From NCBI RefSeq assembly GCF_008107635.1, contig NZ_SDGZ01000013.1, forward strand, positions 97,457-161,456: DNA of 64,000 nt. The letters run 5' to 3'. Position 1 is the first letter of the stretch. Each line of letters opens with the position of its first letter. A model generated the notes under the pieces. It had not been told where the DNA came from. It did no database searches and saw only the letters and a list, made by a program, of their open reading frames with translations. Below are positions 1-7,794 of this stretch, piece after piece. The position numbers and the translations under genes are program-made. This DNA comes from Weissella muntiaci (lineage in GTDB: Bacteria; Bacillota; Bacilli; Lactobacillales; Lactobacillaceae).

Positions 1-1191
1 ACCATTCTTAAAGATTCCACCACTCTCAACCTTGGTCGTACCAACCATCAAATCCATTGATGCTACATCGCCGGTGTAACTACCAGTTAGCTTTGTAGCA
101 CCCTCTTGAGCATCATTTGGTGTGATTTTACCAGTCGTTGCTGGTGAAACAACGAACGTTACTGTCTTAGTTGTCTTCATACCAACTGAATCAACAACCG
201 CGTAAGTAACATCATATTCACCAACCGTATTTGGCTTGATATCATTCTTTTCAATGGTGATTTTGTTCGTAATATTACCGTCTTCTTTATCGGTAGCAGT
301 AACATTCTCCAACAAACGTGCGTCATCAACTGTTGATCCCAAAGGAATATCAGTATCCAACTTATCAGTGTTAATTACTGGAACACTGTTGCCATAACCA
401 GGGTCGATTTGTCCGATTGGAATCTTGGTATGTGACTCATTGCTACCAATCGTCCAATCAATTGTGTTCTCATCACCACGAAGAGCGGCTTGGAAGTCAT
501 AGAAACCACTATTCGAGTTCATTACACGTACACCAGAATCAGTGACCGCCTTACCTAGATCAATGCTCAAGTCGATCGTTGTATGTGGCAAAACTCCAAG
601 TACATCAGTTGTCTTGGGGTTATCAATGATGATTTGGTTATTTTCCACCTTGATATCCATTGACTTGTAGTTGGAATCTTTTACCTTGATTCCAGCAGTC
701 CATGCACGGTAACGACCTGTAATGTTATCGCGGAATTCCTTAGTTTGAGAAATTTCAGCGAATTCTTGTGGTAACTTCATCACGAATTGACTCTTGTCAC
801 CCCATTTTGCTCCCGCAACAGATTGCATATCAAACTTCATTTGGATCACACCAGTGGTCACGCCATTTTCAATGGTCAACCCCTGTTGCGCGTTATTAGA
901 CATCCCTACATAATCCAGGCTTCCCCAAGAAATTAGGTTCAAGGCATATGGTGAAACAGATGTTGTATCTGAACTACTACTATCAGTAGTCGCACCCGTT
1001 GCTGTTTGCCCAGCTGCTGATGTTTGATTGTCAGCTGCTGTACTAGTTGTTCCAGCATCGCTAGTCTTAGCACTTGTTGTAGTCGATGAATCAGCCGCTG
1101 TGTTTGCCGATGCCACAACTGGTAAAATTTGTGCTGAAAAAGTTAGAGCAACGACTGTTGCCGCAAAACCTTGCTTTAATTTAATACCCAT
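1..1191 (-). CDS. Secreted surface protein, N-terminal 397 codons (gene runs off the window)
   Basis: The reading frame is open from an ATG at 1191 to base 1 and is cut by the window edge. A GGAG ribosome site lies 9 bases before the ATG. The first ~29 residues form a signal peptide (basic start MGIKLKQ, hydrophobic core, end VVASA). A Ser/Thr/Ala-rich linker follows to about residue 70, then a globular part I do not recognise. Around residues 270-345 there is an Ig-like fold of the DUF5011 type, with the hallmark DKEDGNITNKI followed by GEYDVTYAVVDSVG. Such domains repeat in cell-wall adhesins. The C-terminus, and with it any LPXTG anchor, lies outside the window. Location outside the cell is well supported; the ligand is unknown. 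Confidence 0.85.
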   Translation of the reverse strand, partial: MGIKLKQGFAATVVALTFSAQILPVVASANTAADSSTTTSAKTSDAGTTSTAADNQTSAAGQTATGATTDSSSSDTTSVSPYALNLISWGSLDYVGMSNNAQQGLTIENGVTTGVIQMKFDMQSVAGAKWGDKSQFVMKLPQEFAEISQTKEFRDNITGRYRAWTAGIKVKDSNYKSMDIKVENNQIIIDNPKTTDVLGVLPHTTIDLSIDLGKAVTDSGVRVMNSNSGFYDFQAALRGDENTIDWTIGSNESHTKIPIGQIDPGYGNSVPVINTDKLDTDIPLGSTVDDARLLENVTATDKEDGNITNKITIEKNDIKPNTVGEYDVTYAVVDSVGMKTTKTVTFVVSPATTGKITPNDAQEGATKLTGSYTGDVASMDLMVGTTKVESGGIFKNG

Positions 1192-1522
1192 GAAAATACA
1201 CTCCAATATCTATATTAATAATGATCTAGTCGATCATCTGCACTTAAAACCTGTCAGTTTTTCACACATGTAAGGCTTAATCGTCCCAAATCAATCTTGC
1301 CTTTATCTTGGTAAAATCATCTTTTCGAACTAGCTTACTTTGCAATTAACATTTATATCTTGATTATCCAGTCCAAAATGCTCCTGAAATTCAGCAACAC
1401 CCACGATGATTAAACCAGTCTGTATGTTCCACTGCCACTAATGATTATTAATCTAATTCCTAGTATCTAAACCCAAGCTACCATTAGATAGCCTCAAGTC
1501 ATGCAAGACATTGATAGCCAGA
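1192..1522. other. Intergenic region between surface-protein gene and antitoxin gene
   Basis: No complete gene is visible. An open frame without a start codon (minus strand, about 1330-1437, 35 codons) lies downstream of the antitoxin gene. It could be a gene remnant but has no recognisable family. Upstream of the surface-protein start the sequence is AT-rich, as expected for a promoter region. Confidence 0.5.
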
Positions 1523-1684
1523 TCACATAAAGAGATCATCAAAGGGCGTCTCACCCGTTTTAGCTACCTGCATGAGAAACATCTTGATTGCAACCTGGGT
1601 CGTAATACCGCTGCTATTGAAGACCTTATCGGATCGCTCCTTAATCTCCTTATCAATTCTAATTTGAACTAATTTTTCAGCCAT
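1523..1684 (-). CDS. RelB/DinJ-family antitoxin-like protein (orphan)
   Basis: A 53-residue ribbon-helix-helix type protein starting MAEKLVQIRIDKE and ending with the PFDDLF signature seen in the DinJ/RelB group. The ATG at 1684 is preceded by a strong AAGGAGGT site, which decides the start over the longer upstream frame. Family members bind DNA as dimers and neutralise RelE/YafQ toxins. No toxin gene follows within the next 330 bases, so it is an orphan or uses a partner elsewhere. A clearly related 58-residue protein is encoded in the prophage at 41803-41979; about half of the aligned residues are identical. Confidence 0.75.
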   Translation of the reverse strand: MAEKLVQIRIDKEIKERSDKVFNSSGITTQVAIKMFLMQVAKTGETPFDDLFM

Positions 1685-2223
1685 TAGATACCTCCTTAAA
1701 TTTTCAAAAATATTCTTCCTAAACAACTACCTAGCACTCTGCAAATTTGTGATAGGTACCTCAGTACATATTTCCTAATTCAGTAAGTTGGTAATTCATT
1801 TAGCAATTTTTCAGTTGGCTCACCGTATTCCCTTCTCTCTCTGAAATCACTTTACTCAATCAGCAAAACCGTAAATTGTACTTATCACATCCCTCCGCTT
1901 AGTACTTGCGAAAGTTTGAAGCAATTGTGAACACATCATATTCTTTAGGGCCTAGTCAAAAAAACACATTCCATGTCAATTAAAAACATACGTTTGGAAT
2001 ACGTCCCTTTTAAAATTTATTCAGACATAAGATATACATTAATCTCATTTGCCTGCATTGTTCATCTGTGAGCAAATAACGATCTTCCTATTGAAATATA
2101 TTTCATTCAGCCAATATGATGAATGATGTTTGTATGATTAAAATCAATTATTTTAAGGTTGTCCGGCAGACTTTATTACTTATAAACTACAATAATTGTT
2201 TTAAACAATAACATTTTTATGTA

Positions 2224-2340
2224 TTTACAAGAAGAATAAAAAATAGTATTATGTATTTTGTTGAGAGTTTAGGCAAGTGGTTTTTAGGGTAGAGTCTAAA
2301 AACCATATTTACTTCTCGAAAAGGCGCTTTTTCGGTTAAT
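2224..2340 (+). ncRNA. Candidate small structured RNA with promoter
   Basis: A promoter-like TTTACA (2224-2229), 17-bp spacer and TATTAT (2247-2252) precede a perfect 9-bp stem, GGTTTTTAG (2279-2287) with CTAAAAACC (2296-2304), closed by an 8-base loop. Flanking GAGA and TCTC can extend the stem. A second hairpin, CGAAAA with TTTTCG, lies at 2317-2334. No reading frame fits. I do not recognise the RNA family, and termination is not clear-cut because no long T-run follows. Confidence 0.4.
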
Positions 2341-2695
2341 CCAATTTAAATCAATAAAATATATTTTATAATTTAAAGAAATTCAAAAGATTATAATTCA
2401 CCAGTAAACCATCTTAAAGCCGATATAAACCATCATTAAATGTATGTTTGGAAATATCTAGATATTGTCCTGTCAAGTTAATGGCATGGCAGCAATTCAG
2501 CGAGTTATTCTGCAGCGTATATTCTTATGTATTTAATTTAAAAACATTATTATTTCGCTTATCTCCTGTTTCATCACTTTTGGGTGAAAAGATTAGCTTT
2601 TTTATGTTTTTTTAACGAATATCCCAGATAAATATCATTAAAACCTGTCAAATCGGCATAGCTTCGTTAAACTTATTTCTAATTCAAACCAAACA

Positions 2696-2739
2696 AAAAG
2701 CACCTGAATGTCAAAAATGACGTTCAAGTGCTTTTTTTA
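2696..2739. terminator. Bidirectional Rho-independent terminator
   Basis: GCACCTGAATGTCA pairs with TGACGTTCAAGTGC around a short A-rich loop, with an A-run before and a T-run after the stem, so it can act on both strands. No gene end lies close by on either side. Confidence 0.7.
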
Positions 2740-3008
2740 AATACACAACAATTGAGTATTCTTTATTCCACCGAAATTGGGGCTTACCCTAACAAATAAG
2801 TATGTTAACACTTATCACGCCGCAACCCTATGATTACCTCTCATACATATCAAACATCGATTCTAGGCTTATTTTCGGTCACATGCATGCTTATAACCTT
2901 CACTTAATAGCAAAAAAGTCTACTAAAATAAGCTCTAAATAAGTAATATCCATTTCAGCCATTGTTTCTCAGAAGAGTCCAGTGAGTTCAGCTTAATTAA
3001 AGAACTGC

Positions 3009-3029
3009 AGCCCTATCATCATTAGGGCT
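3009..3029. repeat. Perfect 7-bp hairpin
   Basis: AGCCCTA (3009-3015) and TAGGGCT (3023-3029) flank a 7-base loop. There is no T-run, so it is not an obvious terminator. Confidence 0.4.
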
Positions 3030-3122
3030 ATAACACTACTTTGTCCCAAAAATAAAATCTTATGAAGCTAGCCTAAACTCGCTAATAAACGATCGGATAA
3101 ACTTTAGTCATTAGATAAAGTA

Positions 3123-3162
3123 AAAAAGCTTGCCAAACCATAGATGGTCCAACAAGCTTTTT
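3123..3162 (-). terminator. Terminator of the rplU-rpmA transcript
   Basis: AAAAAGCTTG and CAAGCTTTTT form a stem just past the rpmA stop. On the minus strand it ends in a U-run. Confidence 0.75.
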
Positions 3163-3176
3163 AACCAAGTAACGAA

Positions 3177-3488
3177 TTACTTAGCAATGATTTCTTTGTA
3201 CTCTTCGCGAGATACAACTGATACTTGGCGACGGTCACGACCCAAACGGCCGAACTTTACCACACCATCAGTCAAAGCGAACAAAGTATCATCGTTTCCA
3301 CGACCAACATTTACACCTGGGTAAATGTGAGTTCCACGTTGACGATAAATGATTGATCCAGCCTTGATGTCTTGTCCATCAGCACGCTTCGTTCCAAGAC
3401 GACGACCTGCTGAGTCACGACCGTTAGATGATGAACCACCACCCTTGTGGTGTGAAAGCATCGTCAAGTTAGTCAAATTCAATTGCAT
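3177..3488 (-). CDS. rpmA: Large-subunit ribosomal protein bL27
   Basis: A 103-residue bL27, part of the 50S subunit near the peptidyl-transferase centre. The conserved core SHHKGGGSS...[11 protein letters not shown] and the stretch [15 protein letters not shown] are plain. Before the core there is an 11-residue extension, [11 protein letters not shown]. In Firmicutes such an extension is removed by the protease Prp, whose usual target ends in FF. Here FF is replaced by Met-Leu. The gene follows rplU with a 25-base gap, so the prp gene that often lies between them is absent from this locus. The two genes form one operon ending at the terminator at 3123-3162. Confidence 0.97.
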   Translation of the reverse strand: MQLNLTNLTMLSHHKGGGSSSNGRDSAGRRLGTKRADGQDIKAGSIIYRQRGTHIYPGVNVGRGNDDTLFALTDGVVKFGRLGRDRRQVSVVSREEYKEIIAK

Positions 3489-3513
3489 GATTTTATCCTC
3501 CTATTCCGATGTC

Positions 3514-3816
3514 TTAGGCAATCGTGTCAATGACAACCTTAGTATAAGGTTGACGGTGACCTTGCTTAGTGTGTGAGTGCTTCTTTGGCTTGTACTTGAA
3601 AGTAACAACCTTCTTTTCCTTACCTTGCTTCTCAACAGTTCCTGAAACTGATGCACCTTCAACGAAAGGTGTTCCGATCTTGCCATCAACAAAGACGACC
3701 TTATCAAAAACAACCTTATCACCTGCAGCTGCGTCCAATTTCTCAACGTAAATAGCTTCTCCAGCGGCAACCTTATATTGCTTACCACCAGTCTCAATGA
3801 TTGCATATTCTGCCAT
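3514..3816 (-). CDS. rplU: Large-subunit ribosomal protein bL21
   Basis: A 100-residue bL21, a 23S rRNA-binding protein of the 50S subunit. It starts [16 protein letters not shown] and ends with the conserved basic segment [17 protein letters not shown]. The ATG at 3816 has a GGAGG site at a good distance. A G/C-rich structured leader lies upstream at 3838-3930, which fits autoregulation of the L21 type. First gene of the rplU-rpmA operon. Confidence 0.97.
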   Translation of the reverse strand: MAEYAIIETGGKQYKVAAGEAIYVEKLDAAAGDKVVFDKVVFVDGKIGTPFVEGASVSGTVEKQGKEKKVVTFKYKPKKHSHTKQGHRQPYTKVVIDTIA

Positions 3817-3837
3817 GAGTCTGTAGACCTCCTAATA

Positions 3838-3930
3838 AATTTGTATAAAAACTTAGACTCACCGTGCCCGCGCATCAAATGATGACTTAAAACAGACAAC
3901 GGGTGGTTGCAGTTTGTGAAAATCCACAAA
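3838..3930 (-). promoter_or_regulatory. Putative ribosomal protein L21 leader RNA
   Basis: Directly upstream of rplU, the minus strand carries a run in which CACCCG can pair with CGGG...GGTG across a loop of about 40 bases. Firmicutes often have an L21 leader here that senses free ribosomal protein. The position fits; the assignment to the known family rests on position and base pairing only. Confidence 0.5.
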
Positions 3931-4108
3931 CACAACTCAGATAGTATACCCTTTTTTTTACTTATTTACAAGTTCCCTTTAACAAGACCAATAAAATACA
4001 TTTAATAACACATCTCGAATATTAAACTCTTTCCTGACGTGATATAATTCAAATATAATACTTAGGTATTGTATAGGTTGGAAAACAAAATAAAACAGGA
4101 GAAGAAAT

Positions 4109-4438
4109 ATGAATAATACCAATAAAAATACCCCCGCAGAAATTAAAGGCTGGAACTGGGGTGCCTTTATGTTTAACTGGTTTTGGGGCGTCGGCAACAA
4201 AACCTATCTTCCTTTGCTTGTTCTGATCCCAATCTTCAATTTATTTTGGGTATTCGTGGTTGGTTTCAAGGGTAACGAGTGGGCTTGGCAAAGTGGTAAC
4301 TATGACGATATTAAAACTTTCAAAGCCGTTCAAGCTACCTGGAATTTTGCTGGTTTAGTCTACTTCATTGTCGTTGCTTCTATCTTTACCCTATATTTCT
4401 TATTATTCATTGGCTTAATAGGTGTCTTCCATCAATAA
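4109..4438 (+). CDS. Small membrane protein of the GWNWGAF type
   Basis: A 109-residue protein with an AGGAG site before the ATG. The conserved block EIKGWNWGAFMFNWFWG is followed by a first membrane segment (LPLLVLIPIFNLFWVFVVG), a soluble turn KGNEWAW...YDDIKTFKAVQ, and a second membrane segment near the C-terminus. The block occurs in many Lactobacillales membrane proteins, often annotated as hypothetical. A longer paralogue with a zinc ribbon lies at 6480-7097. Function unknown. Confidence 0.8.
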   Translation: MNNTNKNTPAEIKGWNWGAFMFNWFWGVGNKTYLPLLVLIPIFNLFWVFVVGFKGNEWAWQSGNYDDIKTFKAVQATWNFAGLVYFIVVASIFTLYFLLFIGLIGVFHQ

Positions 4439-4465
4439 TGTACCTCTAGGTCAAGAGATCATTAA

Positions 4466-4780
4466 CACGAACAATCTTTTAAAAATATCGGTGGTTATAA
4501 AATCACTAAGGTTTTAGGTGAAGTACTTGGCCTAACCAGCCGCGCTCGAAAAACCTTTTCGGATTTCGGCTAGGGTTTAGAAACTTTAATTAGTGGTGAA
4601 ATTCGAGAATATACAAAACTTCAACATGTCGCTCGTGACGAAGCCCTTTATCGACTGCGTAATGCAGCTCAGGATGGAAGCACTGACACCGTTATAATAT
4701 TCCACTTTGGTGCAGCGTCATCCAAATTTGGCGAATCCGTTGCCACTTACGGGACCACCGTCTATATCGAGAAACTTTAA
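4466..4780 (+). pseudogene. Decayed YbjQ/UPF0145-family gene
   Basis: Conceptual translation gives GGYKITKVLGEVLG, then RARKTF, a stop codon TAG at 4571-4573, then GLETLISGEIREYTKL and a C-terminus ending VATYGTTVYIEKL. This is the order of motifs in the YbjQ (heavy-metal-binding domain) family, normally about 105 residues. The in-frame stop falls in the conserved 'DxGxGL' region. The 5' end lacks an ATG and is preceded by TAA at 4463-4465. Both defects indicate a recently inactivated gene. It follows the 4109-4438 gene in the same direction. Confidence 0.75.
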
Positions 4781-4828
4781 CTAAATATATCCGACTCTTT
4801 CGTTGATTATGAGTTTGTATCTTCATAT

Positions 4829-4862
4829 AAAAACGGTCATTCACTCGTGAATGACCGTTTTT
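4829..4862. terminator. Bidirectional terminator
   Basis: A perfect 16-bp inverted repeat (AAAAACGGTCATTCAC and its complement) with a 2-base gap. A-run and T-run on either side serve the convergent pseudogene (plus) and the MucBP gene (minus). Confidence 0.9.
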
Positions 4863-4869
4863 AATCGTC

Positions 4870-5736
4870 CTACGATCTGCGCTTAATATATGTCATTATC
4901 AACCCAACAACACCCACAATCGTTAACAAGCCCCCCATCACTGAAAGGTCACCACTTGATTTCAGATCAGTATTTGGCAATGTTTTTTGTTGATTATCAT
5001 TATCGGTTTCTTTAGCCTCATTCGTACTTGATAAAGCATTACCGGTTGTCGGCAAGGAATTCGACGAAGCAGGAACTTCAGAAATATTCTTAGTATAGAT
5101 ATAAATAACTACTTTCGAATCTTTACTGAAAACTCCTGTTGCCTCGCCTTCGATTTTCTCAAAAGTATATCCAGCTAATTGTAACTGCTTACTTGAATAC
5201 TCAGCGCCAATGTCGCCAGTCAATGTTTTCTCATCAGCAATCTGGTTGCCCGACTCATCCTGATATTTAACGACTACATTTCCGCTGTTTACAACATCCC
5301 GATCATAGACAAAATGGATGTATTGATCCGGTGCCTGCTTTGTACCATCCCAAGTATGCTGATTCATGTAATCAATCATCGTCACTGGATCCATCCCCAA
5401 AAGACCTGCCAATTGACTAAAAGTACCTTCATAACCATCAAGGTTAACTTGCGTCTTATCAAAGTTCACATGGTAACCCTCAACATCGATAACATTTCCA
5501 AATTGCAATCTTTCACCAGGCTTAATGGTCATCTGAAGCGGTTTGCTCAACTCTACGCCGCTTTCCGAAGCATAAGTTGTCTCAATATTCAGGTCATAGG
5601 TCGGTACGTCTGCCAATGCAACATTGGCCCGATTAGTTCCCACTTGATTATTCACTTCATCATCGGCGAAGGCCGGTCTTATCACGACACTACTCAAAGC
5701 GACTACCGTTAAAAATAAATATTTTCTAAGTCCCAT
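4870..5736 (-). CDS. MucBP-domain cell-wall-anchored surface protein
   Basis: A 288-residue exported protein. I chose the ATG at 5736 because it has a GGGGGA ribosome site and begins a good signal peptide (MGLRKYLFLTVVALSS... cut near AFA-DD); the upstream ATG at 5766 has neither. The middle holds one MucBP domain (about residues 155-225: VVVKYQDESGNQI ... GYTFEKIEGEATGVF ... VVIYIY), a mucus-binding fold. A low-complexity stalk contains an internal LPTTG. The real sorting position before the final membrane helix reads LPNTD, followed by a hydrophobic segment and KRRS. Sortase would normally need Gly after the Thr, so this is a variant signal. A bidirectional terminator follows directly. Confidence 0.85.
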   Translation of the reverse strand: MGLRKYLFLTVVALSSVVIRPAFADDEVNNQVGTNRANVALADVPTYDLNIETTYASESGVELSKPLQMTIKPGERLQFGNVIDVEGYHVNFDKTQVNLDGYEGTFSQLAGLLGMDPVTMIDYMNQHTWDGTKQAPDQYIHFVYDRDVVNSGNVVVKYQDESGNQIADEKTLTGDIGAEYSSKQLQLAGYTFEKIEGEATGVFSKDSKVVIYIYTKNISEVPASSNSLPTTGNALSSTNEAKETDNDNQQKTLPNTDLKSSGDLSVMGGLLTIVGVVGLIMTYIKRRS

Positions 5737-5766
5737 AATTTCCCCCAAGAGTTCTTCTACACTCAT

Positions 5767-6254
5767 TGCAATATATTATCGGACATATGTACGCCATTTG
5801 TCTAGCATGTTTTTATCAGGTAATTTGCTCTCTTTTTGAATAAGCATGCTCTTTCAACCCAGCGAACATTCGAAACTATTAACTTTTCAAAGTATCAACA
5901 TTCTTTTGACTTCGAAAAACATATTTTGATTAATAGAAAAGTTTTTTTTACAATCATGCTGGCGAAAGTTGCACCGGTTCCCACGGTTGTGTAGTATATA
6001 TGTAATTAATAGTATATTAAAATAAATTTATTATCGCCCTATAGGTAAAATAGTTAGCCAAGAAAATGAGCCTGCATCTATTCGAGCTTATTAACACATC
6101 TTTGGTATGATAAAGCCTAACTGTGTTGAGTGGATTATAACTGACCGCGAAACCTATCCAATTAAGCTGAGAAGTACTATGTGCTTAGTTAGTTGTAGAT
6201 AAATTTCAACCTAGTAGTAGCTAGTTGCCTTTAAATTTATATATAATCTTTCAT
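5767..6254. other. AT-rich intergenic region without genes
   Basis: No coding frame or tRNA is visible. It holds the upstream region of the MucBP gene and several A/T-runs, but no motif I can name. Confidence 0.5.
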
Positions 6255-6354
6255 GCAAAAGCAAGAACATATGTGGATGTTCCTGTTATAGCTGTCGGTC
6301 TTACACTGAACGCCAATTGATGGACGCTTCTTCCTTGAGTAGCGTTTTATTTTT
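6255..6354 (+). ncRNA. Weak candidate small RNA
   Basis: A TATAAT box at about 6243-6248 precedes a hairpin GAACAT/ATGTTC and then ACGCT (6324-6328) with AGCGT (6341-6345) followed by TTTTATTTTT, a terminator-like end. No reading frame fits. A good -35 box is missing, so this is only suggestive. Confidence 0.3.
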
Positions 6355-6406
6355 GTGATTGAATGTGATTTATTGAACATCCGTGATTAGGGTAAATCAA
6401 CACACA

Positions 6407-6435
6407 TACGTGCAAGCATGATTCACGTTAAAAGC
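6407..6435 (+). repeat. 29-bp element shared with the prophage (copy 1)
   Basis: Differs at 3 of 29 positions from the sequence at 49204-49232 in the prophage. ACGTG and CACGT form a 5-bp stem over an 11-base loop, followed by TTAAAAGC. Here it lies about 45 bases before the zinc-ribbon membrane protein gene; in the prophage it lies before a small hydrophobic peptide. It may be a 5' UTR hairpin. Confidence 0.6.
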
Positions 6436-6479
6436 GCTGCATTATAGTGATATGGGCATCATTATTTTAGGAGTTAATT

Positions 6480-7097
6480 ATGGCAAATGACTTATGTCCA
6501 GTGTGTGAAACAAACAAACTAAGCTTGATGAGTTCTGAAAATCTGGCAGACGGGAAAATTTGTGCCAACTGCCTCTCTCGACTAGGGTTGGTCGCTGGTA
6601 CAACGGGAATTTCAGTTTTGCTAAAGCGCATTACCGTCGACAAGGCCAAGGAGTTACTTGCTAACAATCAAATGCTAGCGATAAGTGCGTCTCAATCTCA
6701 ACAACAAGCAAACATTTCTTCAATTGAGATACCAATTGAGCCCAAGGTATCGGTAGCGATTCCGGATGAGATTAAGGGATGGAACTGGGGCGCCTTCTCT
6801 TTTAATTGGATTTGGGGTATTGCAAACAAGACATACCTGCCTCTATTAGCACTCATTCCACTCTTTAACATCGTTTGGGTTTTCATCGTTGGAGCAAAAG
6901 GTAATGAATGGGCCTGGCGAGATGGTAACTATAAAGATATCGACACATTTAAGGCGGTTCAAAAGACATGGAATCGCGCTGGATTAGTCCAATTCATTGT
7001 CCTGATGATCATTCTAGCGTTCTATGCTTTATTCTTTGCAGCTATTATTTCGTCATTTGTTAATTCCTATAACGCGTATAGTTCATACGGTTATTAA
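6480..7097 (+). CDS. Zinc-ribbon membrane protein with GWNWGAF block
   Basis: A 205-residue protein with AGGAG before the ATG. Residues 1-55 form a treble-clef-like zinc ribbon of the DUF4428 type: CPVC near residue 6 and CANC near residue 32 with LADGKIC between. A linker follows, then the block EIKGWNWGAFSFNWIWG (about residue 97) and two membrane segments, closely matching the 4109-4438 protein. So this paralogue has gained, or kept, an extra cytosolic metal-binding head. Function unknown; sensing or complex assembly at the membrane is a guess. It is the last complete host gene before the prophage. Confidence 0.8.
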   Translation: MANDLCPVCETNKLSLMSSENLADGKICANCLSRLGLVAGTTGISVLLKRITVDKAKELLANNQMLAISASQSQQQANISSIEIPIEPKVSVAIPDEIKGWNWGAFSFNWIWGIANKTYLPLLALIPLFNIVWVFIVGAKGNEWAWRDGNYKDIDTFKAVQKTWNRAGLVQFIVLMIILAFYALFFAAIISSFVNSYNAYSSYGY

Positions 7098-7206
7098 ATA
7101 ACCAACCGTCAATTGACGGGATACATATCAAGACAATTATGCTAGTTTAACTGGCTTCCTTCAAAATCATCGTGTTCTACATAGCTATGAATTAAGGGTG
7201 CATTTG

Positions 7207-7250
7207 AAAATAAAAAGCCGTAAGGCCCTATTTATAAAGGCTTCACGACT
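7207..7250 (-). terminator. Terminator next to attL, probably the original tRNA-Arg terminator
   Basis: On the minus strand AGTCGTGAAGCCTT pairs with AGGGCCTTACGGCT and is followed by TTTTTATTTT. It lies immediately beyond the left attachment core, where the tRNA-Arg transcript would have ended before phage integration. Confidence 0.65.
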
Positions 7251-7253
7251 ATA

Positions 7254-7271
7254 AATTTATGTACCTGGTGG
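7254..7271. repeat. attL core (18 bp)
   Basis: AATTTATGTACCTGGTGG, identical to 50668-50685. Its last 12 bases match the 3' end of tRNA-Arg on the opposite strand. It marks the left phage-host junction. Confidence 0.9.
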
Positions 7272-7692
7272 ACTTATTTAATGTATAGCACAAAACAGTA
7301 TTGAATAAAAAATGCTGATATTACAGCGTTTTGCTGTCGTTTTATTAAATACTATTAAATACTACTTTTTGAGCCTGCCTACAAATGTGCCTACATTTAC
7401 CTACAAACTTTTGAATACCATTATATAGGAAGAAAGAATTTCTTAATATTAATATTAAGATCACGTAATTAGTTATTTCAGCGTCTATCGATTGTCAACG
7501 ACGATCAAAAAACATCAAATCACAATCAATCTTTTTTATATATTCTCATTATCGATATTACCATTCTACAAGTTTTCTAAAATTTTACCACTGTCACAAA
7601 CAAACATTGATATAAAGGCACTTAAAGAGTTCAAAACTATATAAATTTAGTCGCAATAAATTCTGATGTTCACTTTTGTATATAAACACAAA
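7272..7692. other. Non-coding left end of the prophage
   Basis: About 420 bases without genes. It holds arm-type TGCCTACA repeats (7376-7405), a tandem ATTAAATACT repeat just before them, and a short ACAGC/GCTGT hairpin. This is the phage attP arm distal to the integrase. Confidence 0.6.
7376..7405 (+). repeat. Integrase arm-type sites, left
   Basis: TGCCTACA at 7376-7383 and 7388-7395, plus ACCTACA at 7399-7405. The same octamer occurs twice just past the integrase stop (50598-50616). Direct repeats on both attachment arms are the usual layout of arm-type binding sites of tyrosine integrases. Confidence 0.65.
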
Positions 7693-7738
7693 AAAGGCCC
7701 CTGCCAGGTAAAACTTAATCTACCTAACAGGGGTCTTT
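7693..7738 (-). terminator. Terminator of the prophage late operon
   Basis: A long stem (AAAGGCCCCTG...CAGGTA with TACCT...CAGGGGTCTTT) lies just past the endolysin stop and is followed on the minus strand by T-rich sequence. Confidence 0.85.
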
Positions 7739-7794
7739 GACATGAAATTAAAAAAAGGGATTATCCAATCCATTTATTTGTTTTTATTGTACTA

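Larger units (their letters stand above)
1727..3122. other. Long AT-rich intergenic stretch (about 1.4 kb)
   Basis: I see no protein gene on either strand. It contains a candidate small RNA with its own promoter (2224-2340), a bidirectional terminator (2696-2739) and a perfect 7-bp hairpin (3009-3029). Its length is unusual beside the compact spacing elsewhere. It may be a decayed region left by lost genes. Confidence 0.6.

Noticed and set aside
1028..1273. Plus-strand frame over the signal peptide of the surface protein
   Set aside because: It is antisense to a Ser/Thr/Ala-rich coding region and lacks a ribosome site.
3501..3935. Frame overlapping rplU in another register
   Set aside because: It covers rplU and its leader; the product is low-complexity and rplU itself is certain.
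7098..7206. A perfect 14-bp palindrome (7106-7119) after the zinc-ribbon protein
   Set aside because: It has no loop, no T-run and no neighbouring gene to control; not enough for a terminator or operator call.
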